Shown: piece after piece, positions 15,398 to 24,712 of the stretch | How positions within the stretch are numbered: position 1 is the stretch's first letter | Layout: each line of letters opens with the position of its first letter | Assembly: GCA_948688495.1 (NCBI GenBank) | Contig: CAPQSW010000007.1 | Span: 37,773-101,772 of the forward strand | Origin: an uncultured Lachnospiraceae bacterium | GTDB taxonomy: Bacteria > Bacillota > Clostridia > Lachnospirales > Lachnospiraceae | Length of the DNA stretch: 64,000 nucleotides | Reading direction: 5' to 3' | The notes under the pieces: model-generated | Databases searched by the model: none | The model's input: only the letters and a program-made list of their open reading frames with translations | Told to the model about the DNA's origin: nothing | Position numbers and translations under genes: made by a program

Positions 15398-17158
15398 TTA
15401 CAATTGGAAAATATCTACATTTGTCTCAAGGGTATGTGCAATTTCCTGAAGCTTTGCGGCATGACCGGAAACTTCCTGCATGATGTTAGCCACTTCAATT
15501 ACGGCGGCAGAGGTTTCCTCGGTGCTTGCCGCGTTTTCTTCTGCAATGGCAGTTAAGTTCTGTACAACATCTACGACATTGGAACGCGCGGTATTCAACT
15601 GGCTTGTACGGTCTGCAATTTCATCCACACCTTGGATGGAATCGGAGATGCCGCCTTGAACCTGGGAAAATACCGAACCGGTCTTGCTGACATTCTCGCT
15701 TTGCTTTGTAATGATTTCTTTTACTTCTTCCATTGTCTCAACAGCTTTCTGCGAATCCTCTAACAGCGTAAAAATAATATCGTCAATCTGCCGGGCAGAA
15801 TCGTTCGACTGATCTGCAAGCTTCTGGATTTGGGAAGCGACAACGGCAAATCCCCGTCCTGCTTCGCCAGCACGTGCGGCCTCAATGGAGGCGTTAAGGG
15901 ATAGAAGATTCGTTTCGTCTGCAATGGAGGATATCAGGCTGGTCGCCTCTTTGATCTTCATTGCGGATTCATTCGTCGTCAGCGTTTGTTTATAGATAAT
16001 ATCAATGGAATCCATTGCGTGCTGGTTGACGGCATCTAATTCTGTCAATGCCTGGCTTGCAGTATCGCTGGATTCTTTCATAAAATCTGCAGTGCTATGT
16101 AGAGAGGTTACCTGTGAGGAGGTATCTTCTACCATCGTGCCCATCAGCAGAATATCATTTGTAGCCCTCTGCGTCTCAGAAGCCTGGTTATTAGCTCCGG
16201 TTGCAATCTCAGAGACAGCGCGTTCTACGTTCTGTACGGTATTGGACGTCTCAGAAGCGCTGCTGCTCAGATGTTCTGAGGTCTTATAGAGAAGAGAACT
16301 CTGCTGTTTGATTTCCGTAACAACATTTATCAGGGATTTGCGCAAGGTGATGATTGCGCGTGCCATGACTCCGGTTTCATCTTTGCGCGTACCAATCTTT
16401 GTCAGTCGTTCATCCTCTTTGAAGTTCATATCTGCGAGATTTCCAATAACGTCCGTCACTGTGCGCAACGGCTTGATCATATTTGCCACAGAAAGATACC
16501 CTGCAATGCCAAGAATAATGGCGAGGAAGCAGCAGAGAACGGCGGCTTTTCCCATTACACGGTTAAGGGGAGCAAATATTTCTGATTCGTTTGCACAGAG
16601 AATGGCAACAGCATTGTATTTTTCTGTTACATAATAGGTAGCTCGTTTGTCAGCCCCTTCGTAATTGTAATACATGCTGCCCGGTTCTGGTGGAAATCCC
16701 GGTTCCGATTCTTTGATTTCTTTTATTAATGTAGAAATGGGGGCAATGTCAAGGGTCTGTCCAAGCATTTCTGAATTAGGATGGTAAAGGATATTCCCCT
16801 CCGAGTTTAAAATATAAAAATAGCTGGATTCCATGCCCTCAAGTCCTGCACCTGAGAAAGTGCCAGCCAGCCGTTCCGCGTTTAAGTTCATGGGGGAGAC
16901 CGTAAGGTTTTGGTTTAAAATCTTACCATAAGAATCGGTGAGGTCTCTCATGTAGTTTTCTGTAATGGATACGGTATTATTCTTAATGCTTGGAATCGTA
17001 GTGCCTAAACCTAGCAGAATCGTGAGCGCTATGGAAAAGAGTAATACCATGCAGACTTTTGCCTTGATAGAGGAAAGTCTTCGCACTCTGCTTGTGTTGA
17101 TTACTTTTCGTTTTTTGGAGCTTTTTTCACTCTTTTGTATTTTTTCCTTATTGTTCAC
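15398..17158 (-). CDS. Methyl-accepting chemotaxis protein with extracellular Cache-like sensor
   Basis: About 586 residues. After a basic cytoplasmic head and TM1 (about residues 33-55) comes an extracellular region with SSYFYILNSEGNILYHPN, as in Cache ligand-binding domains. TM2 (about 200-222), a HAMP domain and a long helical signalling domain follow, with the hairpin tip SIADETNLLSLNASIEAARAGEAGRGFAVVA abbreviated here to its ETNLLSLNASIEAARAGE core. I choose GTG 17158 because AGGGAG lies 7 nt upstream; the TTG at 17176 overlaps that site. No che genes are nearby, so it is an orphan receptor. Confidence 0.93.
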   Translation of the reverse strand: MNNKEKIQKSEKSSKKRKVINTSRVRRLSSIKAKVCMVLLFSIALTILLGLGTTIPSIKNNTVSITENYMRDLTDSYGKILNQNLTVSPMNLNAERLAGTFSGAGLEGMESSYFYILNSEGNILYHPNSEMLGQTLDIAPISTLIKEIKESEPGFPPEPGSMYYNYEGADKRATYYVTEKYNAVAILCANESEIFAPLNRVMGKAAVLCCFLAIILGIAGYLSVANMIKPLRTVTDVIGNLADMNFKEDERLTKIGTRKDETGVMARAIITLRKSLINVVTEIKQQSSLLYKTSEHLSSSASETSNTVQNVERAVSEIATGANNQASETQRATNDILLMGTMVEDTSSQVTSLHSTADFMKESSDTASQALTELDAVNQHAMDSIDIIYKQTLTTNESAMKIKEATSLISSIADETNLLSLNASIEAARAGEAGRGFAVVASQIQKLADQSNDSARQIDDIIFTLLEDSQKAVETMEEVKEIITKQSENVSKTGSVFSQVQGGISDSIQGVDEIADRTSQLNTARSNVVDVVQNLTAIAEENAASTEETSAAVIEVANIMQEVSGHAAKLQEIAHTLETNVDIFQL

Positions 17159-17253
17159 AGATGATTCTCCCTTCAAGCTTGCATTTACCTAATATTTATT
17201 ATAGCAGTTTGTCTATTTTTTTCAATGATAATATAACAAATATAGTAAAAATG

Positions 17254-17274
17254 GTAACAAACGGTAACTGTTAC
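17254..17274. promoter_or_regulatory. Cluster of GTAAC half-sites between mcp and the hydrolase gene
   Basis: GTAAC occurs at 17254 and 17264 (10-bp period), and GTAACTGTTAC (17264-17274) is a perfect palindrome. It lies in the divergent promoter region and may be an operator. No regulator is known. Confidence 0.35.
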
Positions 17275-17302
17275 AACAAACGAAATATTTTACATTGATT
17301 GC

Positions 17303-17331
17303 TTGACAATTTACAAAAACTTTGCTATAGT
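17303..17331 (+). promoter_or_regulatory. Sigma-A promoter of the cell-wall hydrolase gene
   Basis: TTGACA (17303-17308), 17-bp spacer, TATAGT (17326-17331). Followed at once by a WalR-type box. Confidence 0.8.
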
Positions 17332-17347
17332 GTAACAAATTTGTAAT
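17331..17347 (+). promoter_or_regulatory. WalR (YycF)-type box: TGTAAC-N5-TGTAAT
   Basis: TGTAAC (17331-17336), AAATT, TGTAAT (17342-17347) fits the published WalR consensus TGTWAH-N5-TGTWAH exactly. A TAAAAT -10-like hexamer at 17366-17371 lies 18 bp downstream, so the box could occupy the -35 position of a second promoter. WalRK controls cell-wall hydrolases in low-GC Gram-positives, and this gene is one. Confidence 0.55.
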
Positions 17348-17417
17348 AATTTTAATAAATCTGCATAAAATAACATATAAAATTTTAACATGTTATTTTA
17401 TCTTTCAGGAGGTCAAT

Positions 17418-18785
17418 ATGAAATTCGATAAGAAGGTTATGGAAAGCGGAGTTGTCGTAGCATTTACTATGGTTCTGGCATTTACAGCAGTGCCGGCAGC
17501 AGGTGTGTCAACAGAGGCAGGAAAGGATAGCCGGACAGTAGAATTGGCAGCGGAGACAACGGAAAGAGATTTGGAGAATGTCATTGCAACAAAAATAAGG
17601 AGGCACAATGAAATAGTTGCGTCTTCTGTTGAAGAAGTACAGCCTGAGGACTCCAAACAAGAGAAGGCGGTAGAGAAGAAAGAAAACAAGTCCGAAGAAC
17701 AGAAGTTAAATAACGGAGAGGAAAAACAGTCTGAAGAACCGCAGTCTGATAATAAAGAGGCGGAAGTTAAGGCAGAGGATCAGCAGCCCGAAAACAAGGA
17801 AGAAAAACAGCAGACAAAAGACAAGCAGGATAAGCAGTCAGAGAATAAAGAAGCAGAAGGCAAGGCAGAGGAAGTTTCCCCCTGGGAAGATAAGCTGATG
17901 CCGGACGTAGAGGAATACCTGAATGTGCGTACAGAGGCTTCTGAAGATGCAGAGCCTGCAGGCAAGCTCCCAAAAGGTGCGGCTGCAGAAATTGTTGAGC
18001 GCGGAGAAGAATGGACAAAGATTAGTTCTGGCAGCGTAGAAGGATATGTAAAAAATGAATTTTGTGTGACGGGCGTGGAGGCAGAGACACTTGCAAATGA
18101 AGTTGGGACAACGTATGCAACTGCCACTACAGGCGGTGTACGTGTCAGAGAGACAGCTTCTGCAGAGGAGGATGTTACCATTCTTGATGTCCTTGAGGAA
18201 GGCGGCAAGATTAAGGTTGATACGGAAGCCGAAGCGATAGAAGGCTGGGTATGTGTTAAGGTTAATGACAAAACCGGCTATGTCAGCGCAGATTATGTGG
18301 ATGTAGAGTTAGAGCTTGGAAAAGCAATTTCTGTTGAGGAAGAGCGAGCAGCAATTGAGGCAGCAGAGGCTGAGAGAAAGGCAAAAGAGGCAGCACAGGC
18401 AAAGCAAAGCCAGGGCAGCAGCACACAGCAGAAAGCGCCGGCCGCTGCTTCGTATGATGATGTTACATTACTGGGAGCATTGATTCAGTGTGAAGCAGGC
18501 AGTGAGTGCTATGAAGGCCAGGTAGCAGTTGGAGCAGTTGTTATGAACCGCGTCCGCGCAGGTTATGCTGGAAGCATCTCCGGCGTTATTTACCAGAGCG
18601 GCCAGTTTACACCGGCAAGCAATGGTATGCTTGCAGGCGTGTTGGCGGGCGGCGTCAGTGGAAGCTGCATACAGGCGGCGCAGGAGGCAATTAACGGTGT
18701 GGACAATGTAGGCGGTGCGACAAGTTTCCGCAGCACATCCTCTGGTATGCCGGGACTTGTAATTGGAAATCATGTATTTTTCTAA
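17418..18785 (+). CDS. Secreted cell-wall hydrolase with two SH3b domains (SleB/Hydrolase_2 type)
   Basis: 455 residues. A signal peptide (cleavage near residue 30, VPAAG) is followed by a Glu/Lys/Gln-rich linker (about 75-155). Two SH3b wall-binding domains follow (about 155-215 and 225-290; YLNVRTEAS and GVRVRETAS signatures), then an Ala/Glu coiled stretch and a C-terminal Hydrolase_2 domain (about 345-455) with LLGALIQCEAGSECYEGQ, including the conserved glutamate. Related enzymes are spore-cortex or vegetative wall lytic enzymes. Start ATG 17418 follows AGGAGG. Likely under WalR-like control. Confidence 0.9.
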   Translation: MKFDKKVMESGVVVAFTMVLAFTAVPAAGVSTEAGKDSRTVELAAETTERDLENVIATKIRRHNEIVASSVEEVQPEDSKQEKAVEKKENKSEEQKLNNGEEKQSEEPQSDNKEAEVKAEDQQPENKEEKQQTKDKQDKQSENKEAEGKAEEVSPWEDKLMPDVEEYLNVRTEASEDAEPAGKLPKGAAAEIVERGEEWTKISSGSVEGYVKNEFCVTGVEAETLANEVGTTYATATTGGVRVRETASAEEDVTILDVLEEGGKIKVDTEAEAIEGWVCVKVNDKTGYVSADYVDVELELGKAISVEEERAAIEAAEAERKAKEAAQAKQSQGSSTQQKAPAAASYDDVTLLGALIQCEAGSECYEGQVAVGAVVMNRVRAGYAGSISGVIYQSGQFTPASNGMLAGVLAGGVSGSCIQAAQEAINGVDNVGGATSFRSTSSGMPGLVIGNHVFF

Positions 18786-18811
18786 ACTCTGTATAATTTA
18801 ATGGCAAACAT

Positions 18812-18837
18812 AAGGAGCTGTCTGTTGACAGCTCCTT
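18812..18837 (+). terminator. Intrinsic terminator after the cell-wall hydrolase gene
   Basis: Perfect 11-bp stem AAGGAGCTGTC/GACAGCTCCTT with a 4-nt loop, followed by AGTGTTATTTT. Confidence 0.8.
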
Positions 18838-19032
18838 AGTGTTATTTTGTAATCTGTTCCTGCAGCTAATGTCTTCGCCGTAGACCTCATTGCCGCTGAC
18901 AGCTTTTAATTCTGTGGATGCCTGCCCCGTTTCCGCGAGGGTTAACGGGGACTCTTTGTTCTGTTGGAACAATAAGTTAATATTGTAATTTGGGAAAAGA
19001 TATAGTAAGATAGCAATAAGGAGGCGAACTTT

Positions 19033-19464
19033 ATGGATGGAGTTTTCTGGTTATTTATAGTTGTTGTAATGGCGATCATAGAGATTATTACATTGGGTCT
19101 GACCACAATCTGGTTTGCTGCGGGAGCGCTGGTTGCCTTTATTGCAAGTATAATGGGAGCCAATCTTGTCGTACAGATTGTACTGTTTGTTGCGGTGTCA
19201 GTGGTTTTAATGGCAGTGACAAGGCCTTTGGCGGTAAGATTTCTCAATAAGGGCAGGGAGGCTACCAATGCAGAAAGTCTGATTGGCAGGCAGGCTGTGG
19301 TAAAGCAGGAGATTGATAATCTGAATGCCCGGGGAATGGTCAGTGTGAATGGACAGGAATGGACAGCGCGCGCTTCTGAAGATAAAATTATCCCGCAGGG
19401 TGCAACTGTGGAGATTATGGAGATCAGCGGTGTCAAGCTGCTGGTTAAGGAAAATGCACAATAA
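19033..19464 (+). CDS. NfeD-family membrane protein
   Basis: 143 residues with three to four N-terminal membrane segments (residues 1-75) and a C-terminal OB-fold-like domain (about 80-142, LIGRQAVVKQEIDN...GMVSVNGQEWTARA). NfeD proteins partner with stomatin-like proteins in membrane microdomains, and the next gene encodes such a partner. Start ATG 19033 follows AAGGAGG. Confidence 0.9.
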   Translation: MDGVFWLFIVVVMAIIEIITLGLTTIWFAAGALVAFIASIMGANLVVQIVLFVAVSVVLMAVTRPLAVRFLNKGREATNAESLIGRQAVVKQEIDNLNARGMVSVNGQEWTARASEDKIIPQGATVEIMEISGVKLLVKENAQ

Positions 19465-19488
19465 ACTTATTATATGGAGGAAAGACAT

Positions 19489-20424
19489 ATGACAGGAGGA
19501 ATAGAATTTTTAATTGTTATTGCGTTTATAATTTTAGTGCTGATACTGCTGGCATCCTGCATTAAGATTGTGCCTCAGGCACATGCGCTTGTCATTGAGC
19601 GTTTAGGCGCTTATCAGGGTACCTGGGGCGTGGGACTTCATTTTAAAGTACCGTTTCTTGATAAGGTGGCGAAACGTGTGATTTTGAAGGAGCAGGTAGT
19701 TGATTTTGCACCGCAGCCTGTGATTACCAAAGATAATGTAACCATGCGGATTGATACTGTGGTATATTTCCAGATTACAGATCCTAAATTATTTGCGTAT
19801 GGTGTAGAACGTCCGATCATGGCTATTGAGAATCTGACAGCTACAACGCTGCGTAATATTATTGGTGATTTGGAGCTGGATGAGACGCTCACTTCCAGAG
19901 AACTGATCAATACAAAGATGCGGGCATCACTGGATGTGGCAACCGATCCCTGGGGGATTAAGGTAAACCGTGTGGAATTAAAGAACATTATCCCGCCGCA
20001 GCAGATTCAGGATGCTATGGAGAAGCAGGCGAAGGCAGAACGTGAGCGGCGTGCCGCTGTAACCCAGGCAGAGGGTGAGAAGACGGCTACGGTTCTGGTT
20101 GCAGAAGGTAAGAAGGAATCTGCAATCCTGGACGCAGAGGCGGAGAAACAGGCGGCGATCCTGCGCGCGGAAGCGAAAAAGGAAGCAACCATGCGGGAGG
20201 CGGAAGGTCAGGCAGAGGCAATCCTGCGTATCCAGCAGGCAAATGCAGATGGTCTGCGTTTCTTGAAGGAAGCGGCGCCGGATAGCGCTGTCTTACAGTT
20301 AAAGAGCCTGGAAGCATTTGCCAAGGCGGCAGACGGTCAGGCGACCAAGATTATCATTCCTTCTGATATTCAGGGGGTTGCAGGACTTACCAAGAGCATT
20401 GCAGAGATTGCAAAGGAGCTCTAA
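19489..20424 (+). CDS. SPFH/stomatin-like membrane protease-associated protein
   Basis: 311 residues. N-terminal membrane helix (5-27), SPFH domain (about 28-195; RLGAYQGTWGVGLHFKVPF, TMRIDTVVYFQITDP), then an Ala/Glu/Lys coiled coil (about 190-265) and a short tail. Forms oligomeric membrane scaffolds with its NfeD partner 24 bp upstream. Start ATG 19489 follows GGAGGAAAGA; the ATG at 19474 overlaps that site. Confidence 0.93.
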   Translation: MTGGIEFLIVIAFIILVLILLASCIKIVPQAHALVIERLGAYQGTWGVGLHFKVPFLDKVAKRVILKEQVVDFAPQPVITKDNVTMRIDTVVYFQITDPKLFAYGVERPIMAIENLTATTLRNIIGDLELDETLTSRELINTKMRASLDVATDPWGIKVNRVELKNIIPPQQIQDAMEKQAKAERERRAAVTQAEGEKTATVLVAEGKKESAILDAEAEKQAAILRAEAKKEATMREAEGQAEAILRIQQANADGLRFLKEAAPDSAVLQLKSLEAFAKAADGQATKIIIPSDIQGVAGLTKSIAEIAKEL

Positions 20425-20462
20425 GAGTAATAGAAAAGATTCGGTTAGGGTGTGAATAAAAG

Positions 20463-20489
20463 CGGACTGTCCGACAATACGACAGTCCG
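20463..20489 (+). terminator. Terminator-like hairpin after the nfeD-stomatin operon
   Basis: CGGACTGTC (20463-20471) pairs with GACAGTCCG (20481-20489). The T-tract (TTAACATTTT) is weak, so it may also be a leader hairpin of argF. Confidence 0.5.
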
Positions 20490-20532
20490 TTAACATTTTA
20501 ACGCATACTTTGTGAAATTAGGAGAGAGAATC

Positions 20533-21519
20533 ATGAACTTACGAGGAAGAAATTTTTTAAAATTAAAGGATTTTACGCCAGAGGAGATTAAGTATCTGAT
20601 AGATCTTTCGGCAGAGTTAAAACACAAGAAAAAGCAGGGAATTATGCATGATGAGTTAAAAGGAAAGAACATTGTGCTGATTTTTGAAAAGACAAGTACC
20701 CGGACACGCTGCTCTTTTGAGGTGGCCGCACACGATCTTGGCATGCATGTGACATATCTCGACCCGTCGGGCTCTCAGATTGGAAACAAAGAGAGCATTC
20801 GTGATACAGCAAGAGTATTGGGAAGGATGTATGATGGTATTGAGTACCGGGGGTACGGACAGGATATTGTGGAGGAACTTGCCGCATATGCAGGGGTTCC
20901 AGTTTGGAATGGACTTACAAATGAATTTCATCCCACGCAGATGATAGCGGATATGCTTACTGTCAAAGAGAAGATTGGGCATTTCGAGGGCGTGAAATTT
21001 GTATATATGGGAGATGCCCGGTACAATATGGGAAATTCCCTTATGGTGACATGTGCGAAGCTGGGAATGGATTTTGTGGCATGTACCAGCAGAGCATATT
21101 TCCCGGAACAGGATTTGGTGGATTACTGCAGGGAGATTGCCAGGGAGAACAAAGGAAGCATCACACTGACAGAGGATGTGTCAGAGGGGACAAAAGATGC
21201 GGATGTAATTTATACAGATGTATGGGTTTCTATGGGTGAGCCGGACGAAGTCTGGGCGAGCCGCATCAAAGAATTAATGCCCTATCAGGTTAACCAGAAG
21301 GTTATGGAGAACGCCAGTAAGACAGCTATTTTCATGCACTGCCTTCCGGCCTTCCATGATTTGGAGACAACGATTGGCAAAGAAATATATGAGAAATTTG
21401 GTTTGATGGAAATGGAGGTCACGAACGAGGTGTTTGAGAGCAGCAGGTCCGTGGTATTTGATGAAGCGGAAAACAGAATGCATAGCATTAAGGCTATTAT
21501 GTATGCAACGCTTAGATAG
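20533..21519 (+). CDS. argF: Ornithine carbamoyltransferase
   Basis: 328 residues. Makes citrulline from ornithine and carbamoyl phosphate. The carbamoyl-phosphate loop STRTR is at 55-59 (FEKTSTRTRCSFE), and the ornithine/catalytic loop HCLPAFHD lies near 265. Could be biosynthetic or catabolic; no arginine deiminase genes adjoin it, so arginine synthesis is favoured. Start ATG 20533 follows AGGAGAGAG. First gene of an eight-gene run. Confidence 0.96.
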   Translation: MNLRGRNFLKLKDFTPEEIKYLIDLSAELKHKKKQGIMHDELKGKNIVLIFEKTSTRTRCSFEVAAHDLGMHVTYLDPSGSQIGNKESIRDTARVLGRMYDGIEYRGYGQDIVEELAAYAGVPVWNGLTNEFHPTQMIADMLTVKEKIGHFEGVKFVYMGDARYNMGNSLMVTCAKLGMDFVACTSRAYFPEQDLVDYCREIARENKGSITLTEDVSEGTKDADVIYTDVWVSMGEPDEVWASRIKELMPYQVNQKVMENASKTAIFMHCLPAFHDLETTIGKEIYEKFGLMEMEVTNEVFESSRSVVFDEAENRMHSIKAIMYATLR

Positions 21520-21527
21520 GGGCGAGA

Positions 21528-22532
21528 ATGAAGACAAGGATTTTACAGGTATTGAGGCAGAATCAGGGAGAGTATGTTTCGGGGCAGGAACTGTGTGAAT
21601 GGTTTGGTGTATCCCGCACTGCCGTGTGGAAAGCCATTAAGCAGCTCAAAGAAGCAGGATATGAGATTGTGGCTGTCCGAAACAGGGGTTACCGCCTGGC
21701 GGCTGTACCGGACATATTATCGCAGAGCGAGATAGCAAGCCAGTTACAGACAAAATGGCTGGGGCATGATATCCGTTATCTTGAGGAAGTGGATTCTACG
21801 AATGCAGCAGCAAAGCGGATTGCAGAGACAAGCAACGGTATGGACTGGCACGGCATTGCAATAGTAGCCGGTAAACAGACTGCTGGCAGGGGGCGCCGGG
21901 GAAGGACATGGAGTTCACCACAAGGGACAGGGCTGTTTTTTTCGATACTGCTTAAGCCTGAAATTGATCCTAATAACGCATCTATGCTGACGCTGGTTAT
22001 GGGTATGGCGACGGTGAAGGGAATTGCTGAGATAACGGGTCTTCATCCGCGGATTAAGTGGCCGAATGACGTTGTTCTCAATGGAAAAAAGATTGTTGGA
22101 ATATTAACGGAAATGAGCGCCCAGATTGATTACGTTAATCATATTGTTGTTGGGACTGGGATCAATGTGTCTCAGACAAGGTTTCCAGAAGAAATTGCAG
22201 ATACCGCAACGTCTCTCAAGCTGGAGCTTCAGGAGGCAGGGAGAGATATGTCGGTTTCCAGAGCGCAGCTCTTAGGTGCGGTATTGATGAATTTTGAATA
22301 TTACTATGAAATCTATTTGAAAACCCAGGATATGTCGGGGCTGATGGAAGAGTATGGTGCAATGCTTGCCAATTGTGGAAAATCTGTCCGTGTGCTGGAT
22401 CCTCTGGGAGAATATGAGGGTACAGCGCTGGGTATTAATGATAGAGGAGAACTTCTGGTTGACAGAGGCGGCGAGATAAGCAGGGTTTCCTCCGGTGAAG
22501 TATCTGTGCGGGGGATTTACGGATATGTGTAA
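21528..22532 (+). CDS. birA: Bifunctional biotin-protein ligase / biotin operon repressor
   Basis: 334 residues. N-terminal winged helix (about 1-65; VSRTAVWKAIKQLKEAGYEI) plus ligase domain with GRGRRGRTWSSPQGTG and KWPNDVVLNGKKIVGIL, and a C-terminal SH3-like cap. It biotinylates carboxylases and can repress biotin genes using biotinyl-AMP. No bio genes are seen nearby. Starts 8 bp after argF. Confidence 0.96.
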   Translation: MKTRILQVLRQNQGEYVSGQELCEWFGVSRTAVWKAIKQLKEAGYEIVAVRNRGYRLAAVPDILSQSEIASQLQTKWLGHDIRYLEEVDSTNAAAKRIAETSNGMDWHGIAIVAGKQTAGRGRRGRTWSSPQGTGLFFSILLKPEIDPNNASMLTLVMGMATVKGIAEITGLHPRIKWPNDVVLNGKKIVGILTEMSAQIDYVNHIVVGTGINVSQTRFPEEIADTATSLKLELQEAGRDMSVSRAQLLGAVLMNFEYYYEIYLKTQDMSGLMEEYGAMLANCGKSVRVLDPLGEYEGTALGINDRGELLVDRGGEISRVSSGEVSVRGIYGYV

Positions 22533-22597
22533 TTTTGTGTGCAATCTGGAGATTTGCAATTGCCGGATAAGATTCTGATGATAGAAAGGAGTCAGGA

Positions 22598-22924
22598 ATG
22601 GATAACGGCGGTACAGTGCTATGTGCATCCAGCGCATATACGAAAAAATATTATTTGAATGAAGATTTTGAATCCCTTCCAGAAGCAATTCGGGATGAAT
22701 TAAAGATTATGTGCGTGCTTTATACGGAGGATGTTGGCGGGACACTGAAACTTTTATTTGATGAGGAAGGCAGACTTAAGCTTCAGCCAGCCTGTGATGA
22801 GGGAGACCTTCTCTATGATGATATAGGCAGTGTGTTGAAAATCAAGCAGCTTCAGCAGACGAAGCAGGAGCTGTTTGAATCTTTGGAGCTATATTATAAA
22901 ATTTTTATTCTTGGAGAGGATTGA
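22598..22924 (+). CDS. Small acidic protein, DUF6145-like
   Basis: 108 residues, acidic and without membrane segments, with YYLNEDFESLPEAIRDELKI and DEGDLLYDDIGSVLKI. I recall this as DUF6145, a protein found between birA and coaX in Lachnospiraceae. Function unknown. Start ATG 22598 follows AAAGGAG. It is co-transcribed with coaX (3-bp gap). Confidence 0.65.
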   Translation: MDNGGTVLCASSAYTKKYYLNEDFESLPEAIRDELKIMCVLYTEDVGGTLKLLFDEEGRLKLQPACDEGDLLYDDIGSVLKIKQLQQTKQELFESLELYYKIFILGED

Positions 22925-22927
22925 GAT

Positions 22928-23698
22928 ATGTTACTAGTTGTAGATGTGGGGAATACAAACTTTACATTTGGAATTTTTGACGGAGAGGTGCTTGAGGCAA
23001 CTTTCCGCATGACAACAAAATTGCAGCGGACCTCGGACGAGTATGGCGTCTGCATGCGGGATTTGCTGGCGCACAATGGGATTTCCTATGAAAGCATTAA
23101 AGATGTAATCATAGCGTCCGTAGTGCCCAATGTGATGCATTCGCTTCTCAGCGCATTTATCAAATACTTTGGGATTCATCCGGTAGTGGTAGAACCAGGG
23201 ATTAAGACGGGTATTCGTATAGCTACAGAGAATCCAAGGCAGATTGGAGCGGACCGTATTGTAGATGCAGCGGCGGCTTATGAATTATATGGAGGGCCCG
23301 TGTTTGTGATTGATTTTGGAACCGGGACAACGTATGACCTGGTGGACGAAACCGGGGCATTTGTCTCAGGCGTGACTGCGCCGGGTATCCGCACTTCCGC
23401 AAAAGCATTGTGGGAGGATGCGGCCAAGCTTCCGGAGATTGAAATCCGCAAGCCGGGAAGCATTCTGGCGAAAGAGACGATCAGCAGTATGCAGGCAGGG
23501 CTGATTTACGGACAAATTGGACAGACAGAATATATCATCCGCCAGACGAAAAAGGAGACCGGCTATGCAGACCTTAAAGTAGTGGCAACGGGCGGATTGG
23601 GGACAATCATTGCGGATGAAACGGATACCATTGATATTTATGACCCTACACTGACGCTGCAAGGGCTGCGGTTAATCTATAATAAGCAGAATCGGTAG
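22928..23698 (+). CDS. coaX: Type III pantothenate kinase
   Basis: 256 residues. Phosphorylates pantothenate, the first step of coenzyme A synthesis. Motifs: phosphate-binding DVGNTNFTFG at the N-terminus, GADRIVDAAAAYELYG around 105, and DFGTGTTYDLV around 125. Normal length for CoaX. Confidence 0.95.
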   Translation: MLLVVDVGNTNFTFGIFDGEVLEATFRMTTKLQRTSDEYGVCMRDLLAHNGISYESIKDVIIASVVPNVMHSLLSAFIKYFGIHPVVVEPGIKTGIRIATENPRQIGADRIVDAAAAYELYGGPVFVIDFGTGTTYDLVDETGAFVSGVTAPGIRTSAKALWEDAAKLPEIEIRKPGSILAKETISSMQAGLIYGQIGQTEYIIRQTKKETGYADLKVVATGGLGTIIADETDTIDIYDPTLTLQGLRLIYNKQNR

Positions 23699-23702
23699 AC
23701 AA

Positions 23703-24674
23703 ATGGAAAGATTGAAAATTGGAAATGTAATTCTAAAAAATAATTTAATTCTGGCGCCAATGGCAGGGGTTTGCGACCTGCCATTTCGTGTGCTCTGCAA
23801 GGAACAGGGGGCAGGGCTTCTTGGCATGGAGATGGTAAGCGCCAAGGGGATTTATTATAATAACAAGAATACGGAAATACTTTTGGCCACCGTGCCAGAG
23901 GAACGGCCGGTTTCCCTGCAGCTTTTTGGTGCAGATGCAGATATTATGAGCGAGATGGCGAAACGGATAGAAGAACGTCCCTTTGACATATTGGATATCA
24001 ATATGGGATGTCCGGTGCCTAAAGTGGTAAATAACGGAGAGGGATCTGCCCTTATGAAGCAGCCGAAGCTGGCGTACGAAATTGTTTCTAAGATTGTAAA
24101 GGCAGTGAGGAAACCGGTGACCGTGAAAATCCGCAAGGGTTTTGACGAAGCACATGTCAATGCCGTCCAGATTGCAAAGATTGCAGAGGCGGCTGGAGCG
24201 GCTGCGGTGGCGGTCCATGGGCGGACAAGGGAACAATATTATTCCGGCAGGGCAGATTGGGATATTATTCGCCAGGTCAAAGAGGCGGTATCTATTCCTG
24301 TCATTGGAAATGGAGACATTTTAACAGCACAGGATGTAATAGAGATGAAAACGCGGACAGGCTGTGATGGTTTTATGATTGGCAGGGGGGCGCAGGGAAA
24401 TCCATGGATTTTTGGACAGATTCTGCATTATTTTGAAACTGGGGAGGAGATGGCAAAGCCGGATATACGGGAGGTCGCAGACATGGTGCTGCGCCATGCC
24501 AGGGCACAGATTGCATTTAAGGGCGAGACTATGGGAATCCGTGAAATGCGTAAACATGCGGCATGGTACACCAGCGGCTATAAAAATTCAGCAAAGCTCA
24601 GGGGGAAAATCAATGAGGTAGAAACCTATGAGCAGTTGGAGGAATTGTTTCTTGGCATATCAGAAATAGCATAA
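23703..24674 (+). CDS. dusB: tRNA-dihydrouridine synthase
   Basis: 323-residue FMN enzyme that reduces uridine in the tRNA D-loop. Motifs: LAPMAGVCDLPFRVL, NMGCPVPKVVNNGEGSALM with the catalytic Cys, VHGRTREQYYSGRADW, and GNGDI...MIGRGAQGNPWIF. Starts 4 bp after coaX. Confidence 0.95.
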   Translation: MERLKIGNVILKNNLILAPMAGVCDLPFRVLCKEQGAGLLGMEMVSAKGIYYNNKNTEILLATVPEERPVSLQLFGADADIMSEMAKRIEERPFDILDINMGCPVPKVVNNGEGSALMKQPKLAYEIVSKIVKAVRKPVTVKIRKGFDEAHVNAVQIAKIAEAAGAAAVAVHGRTREQYYSGRADWDIIRQVKEAVSIPVIGNGDILTAQDVIEMKTRTGCDGFMIGRGAQGNPWIFGQILHYFETGEEMAKPDIREVADMVLRHARAQIAFKGETMGIREMRKHAAWYTSGYKNSAKLRGKINEVETYEQLEELFLGISEIA

Positions 24675-24712
24675 CCCTTTTTTGGATTTCATATATTGAA
24701 AAAACTGTATTT

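Noticed and set aside
15302..15556. 84-codon plus-strand ORF after pgi
   Set aside because: It covers the mcp terminator and the antisense of the mcp 3' end, with no ribosome binding site.
20451..20461. ARG-box-like TGAATAAAA before argF
   Set aside because: Only one half-site is present and it abuts a terminator hairpin, so ArgR control cannot be supported.
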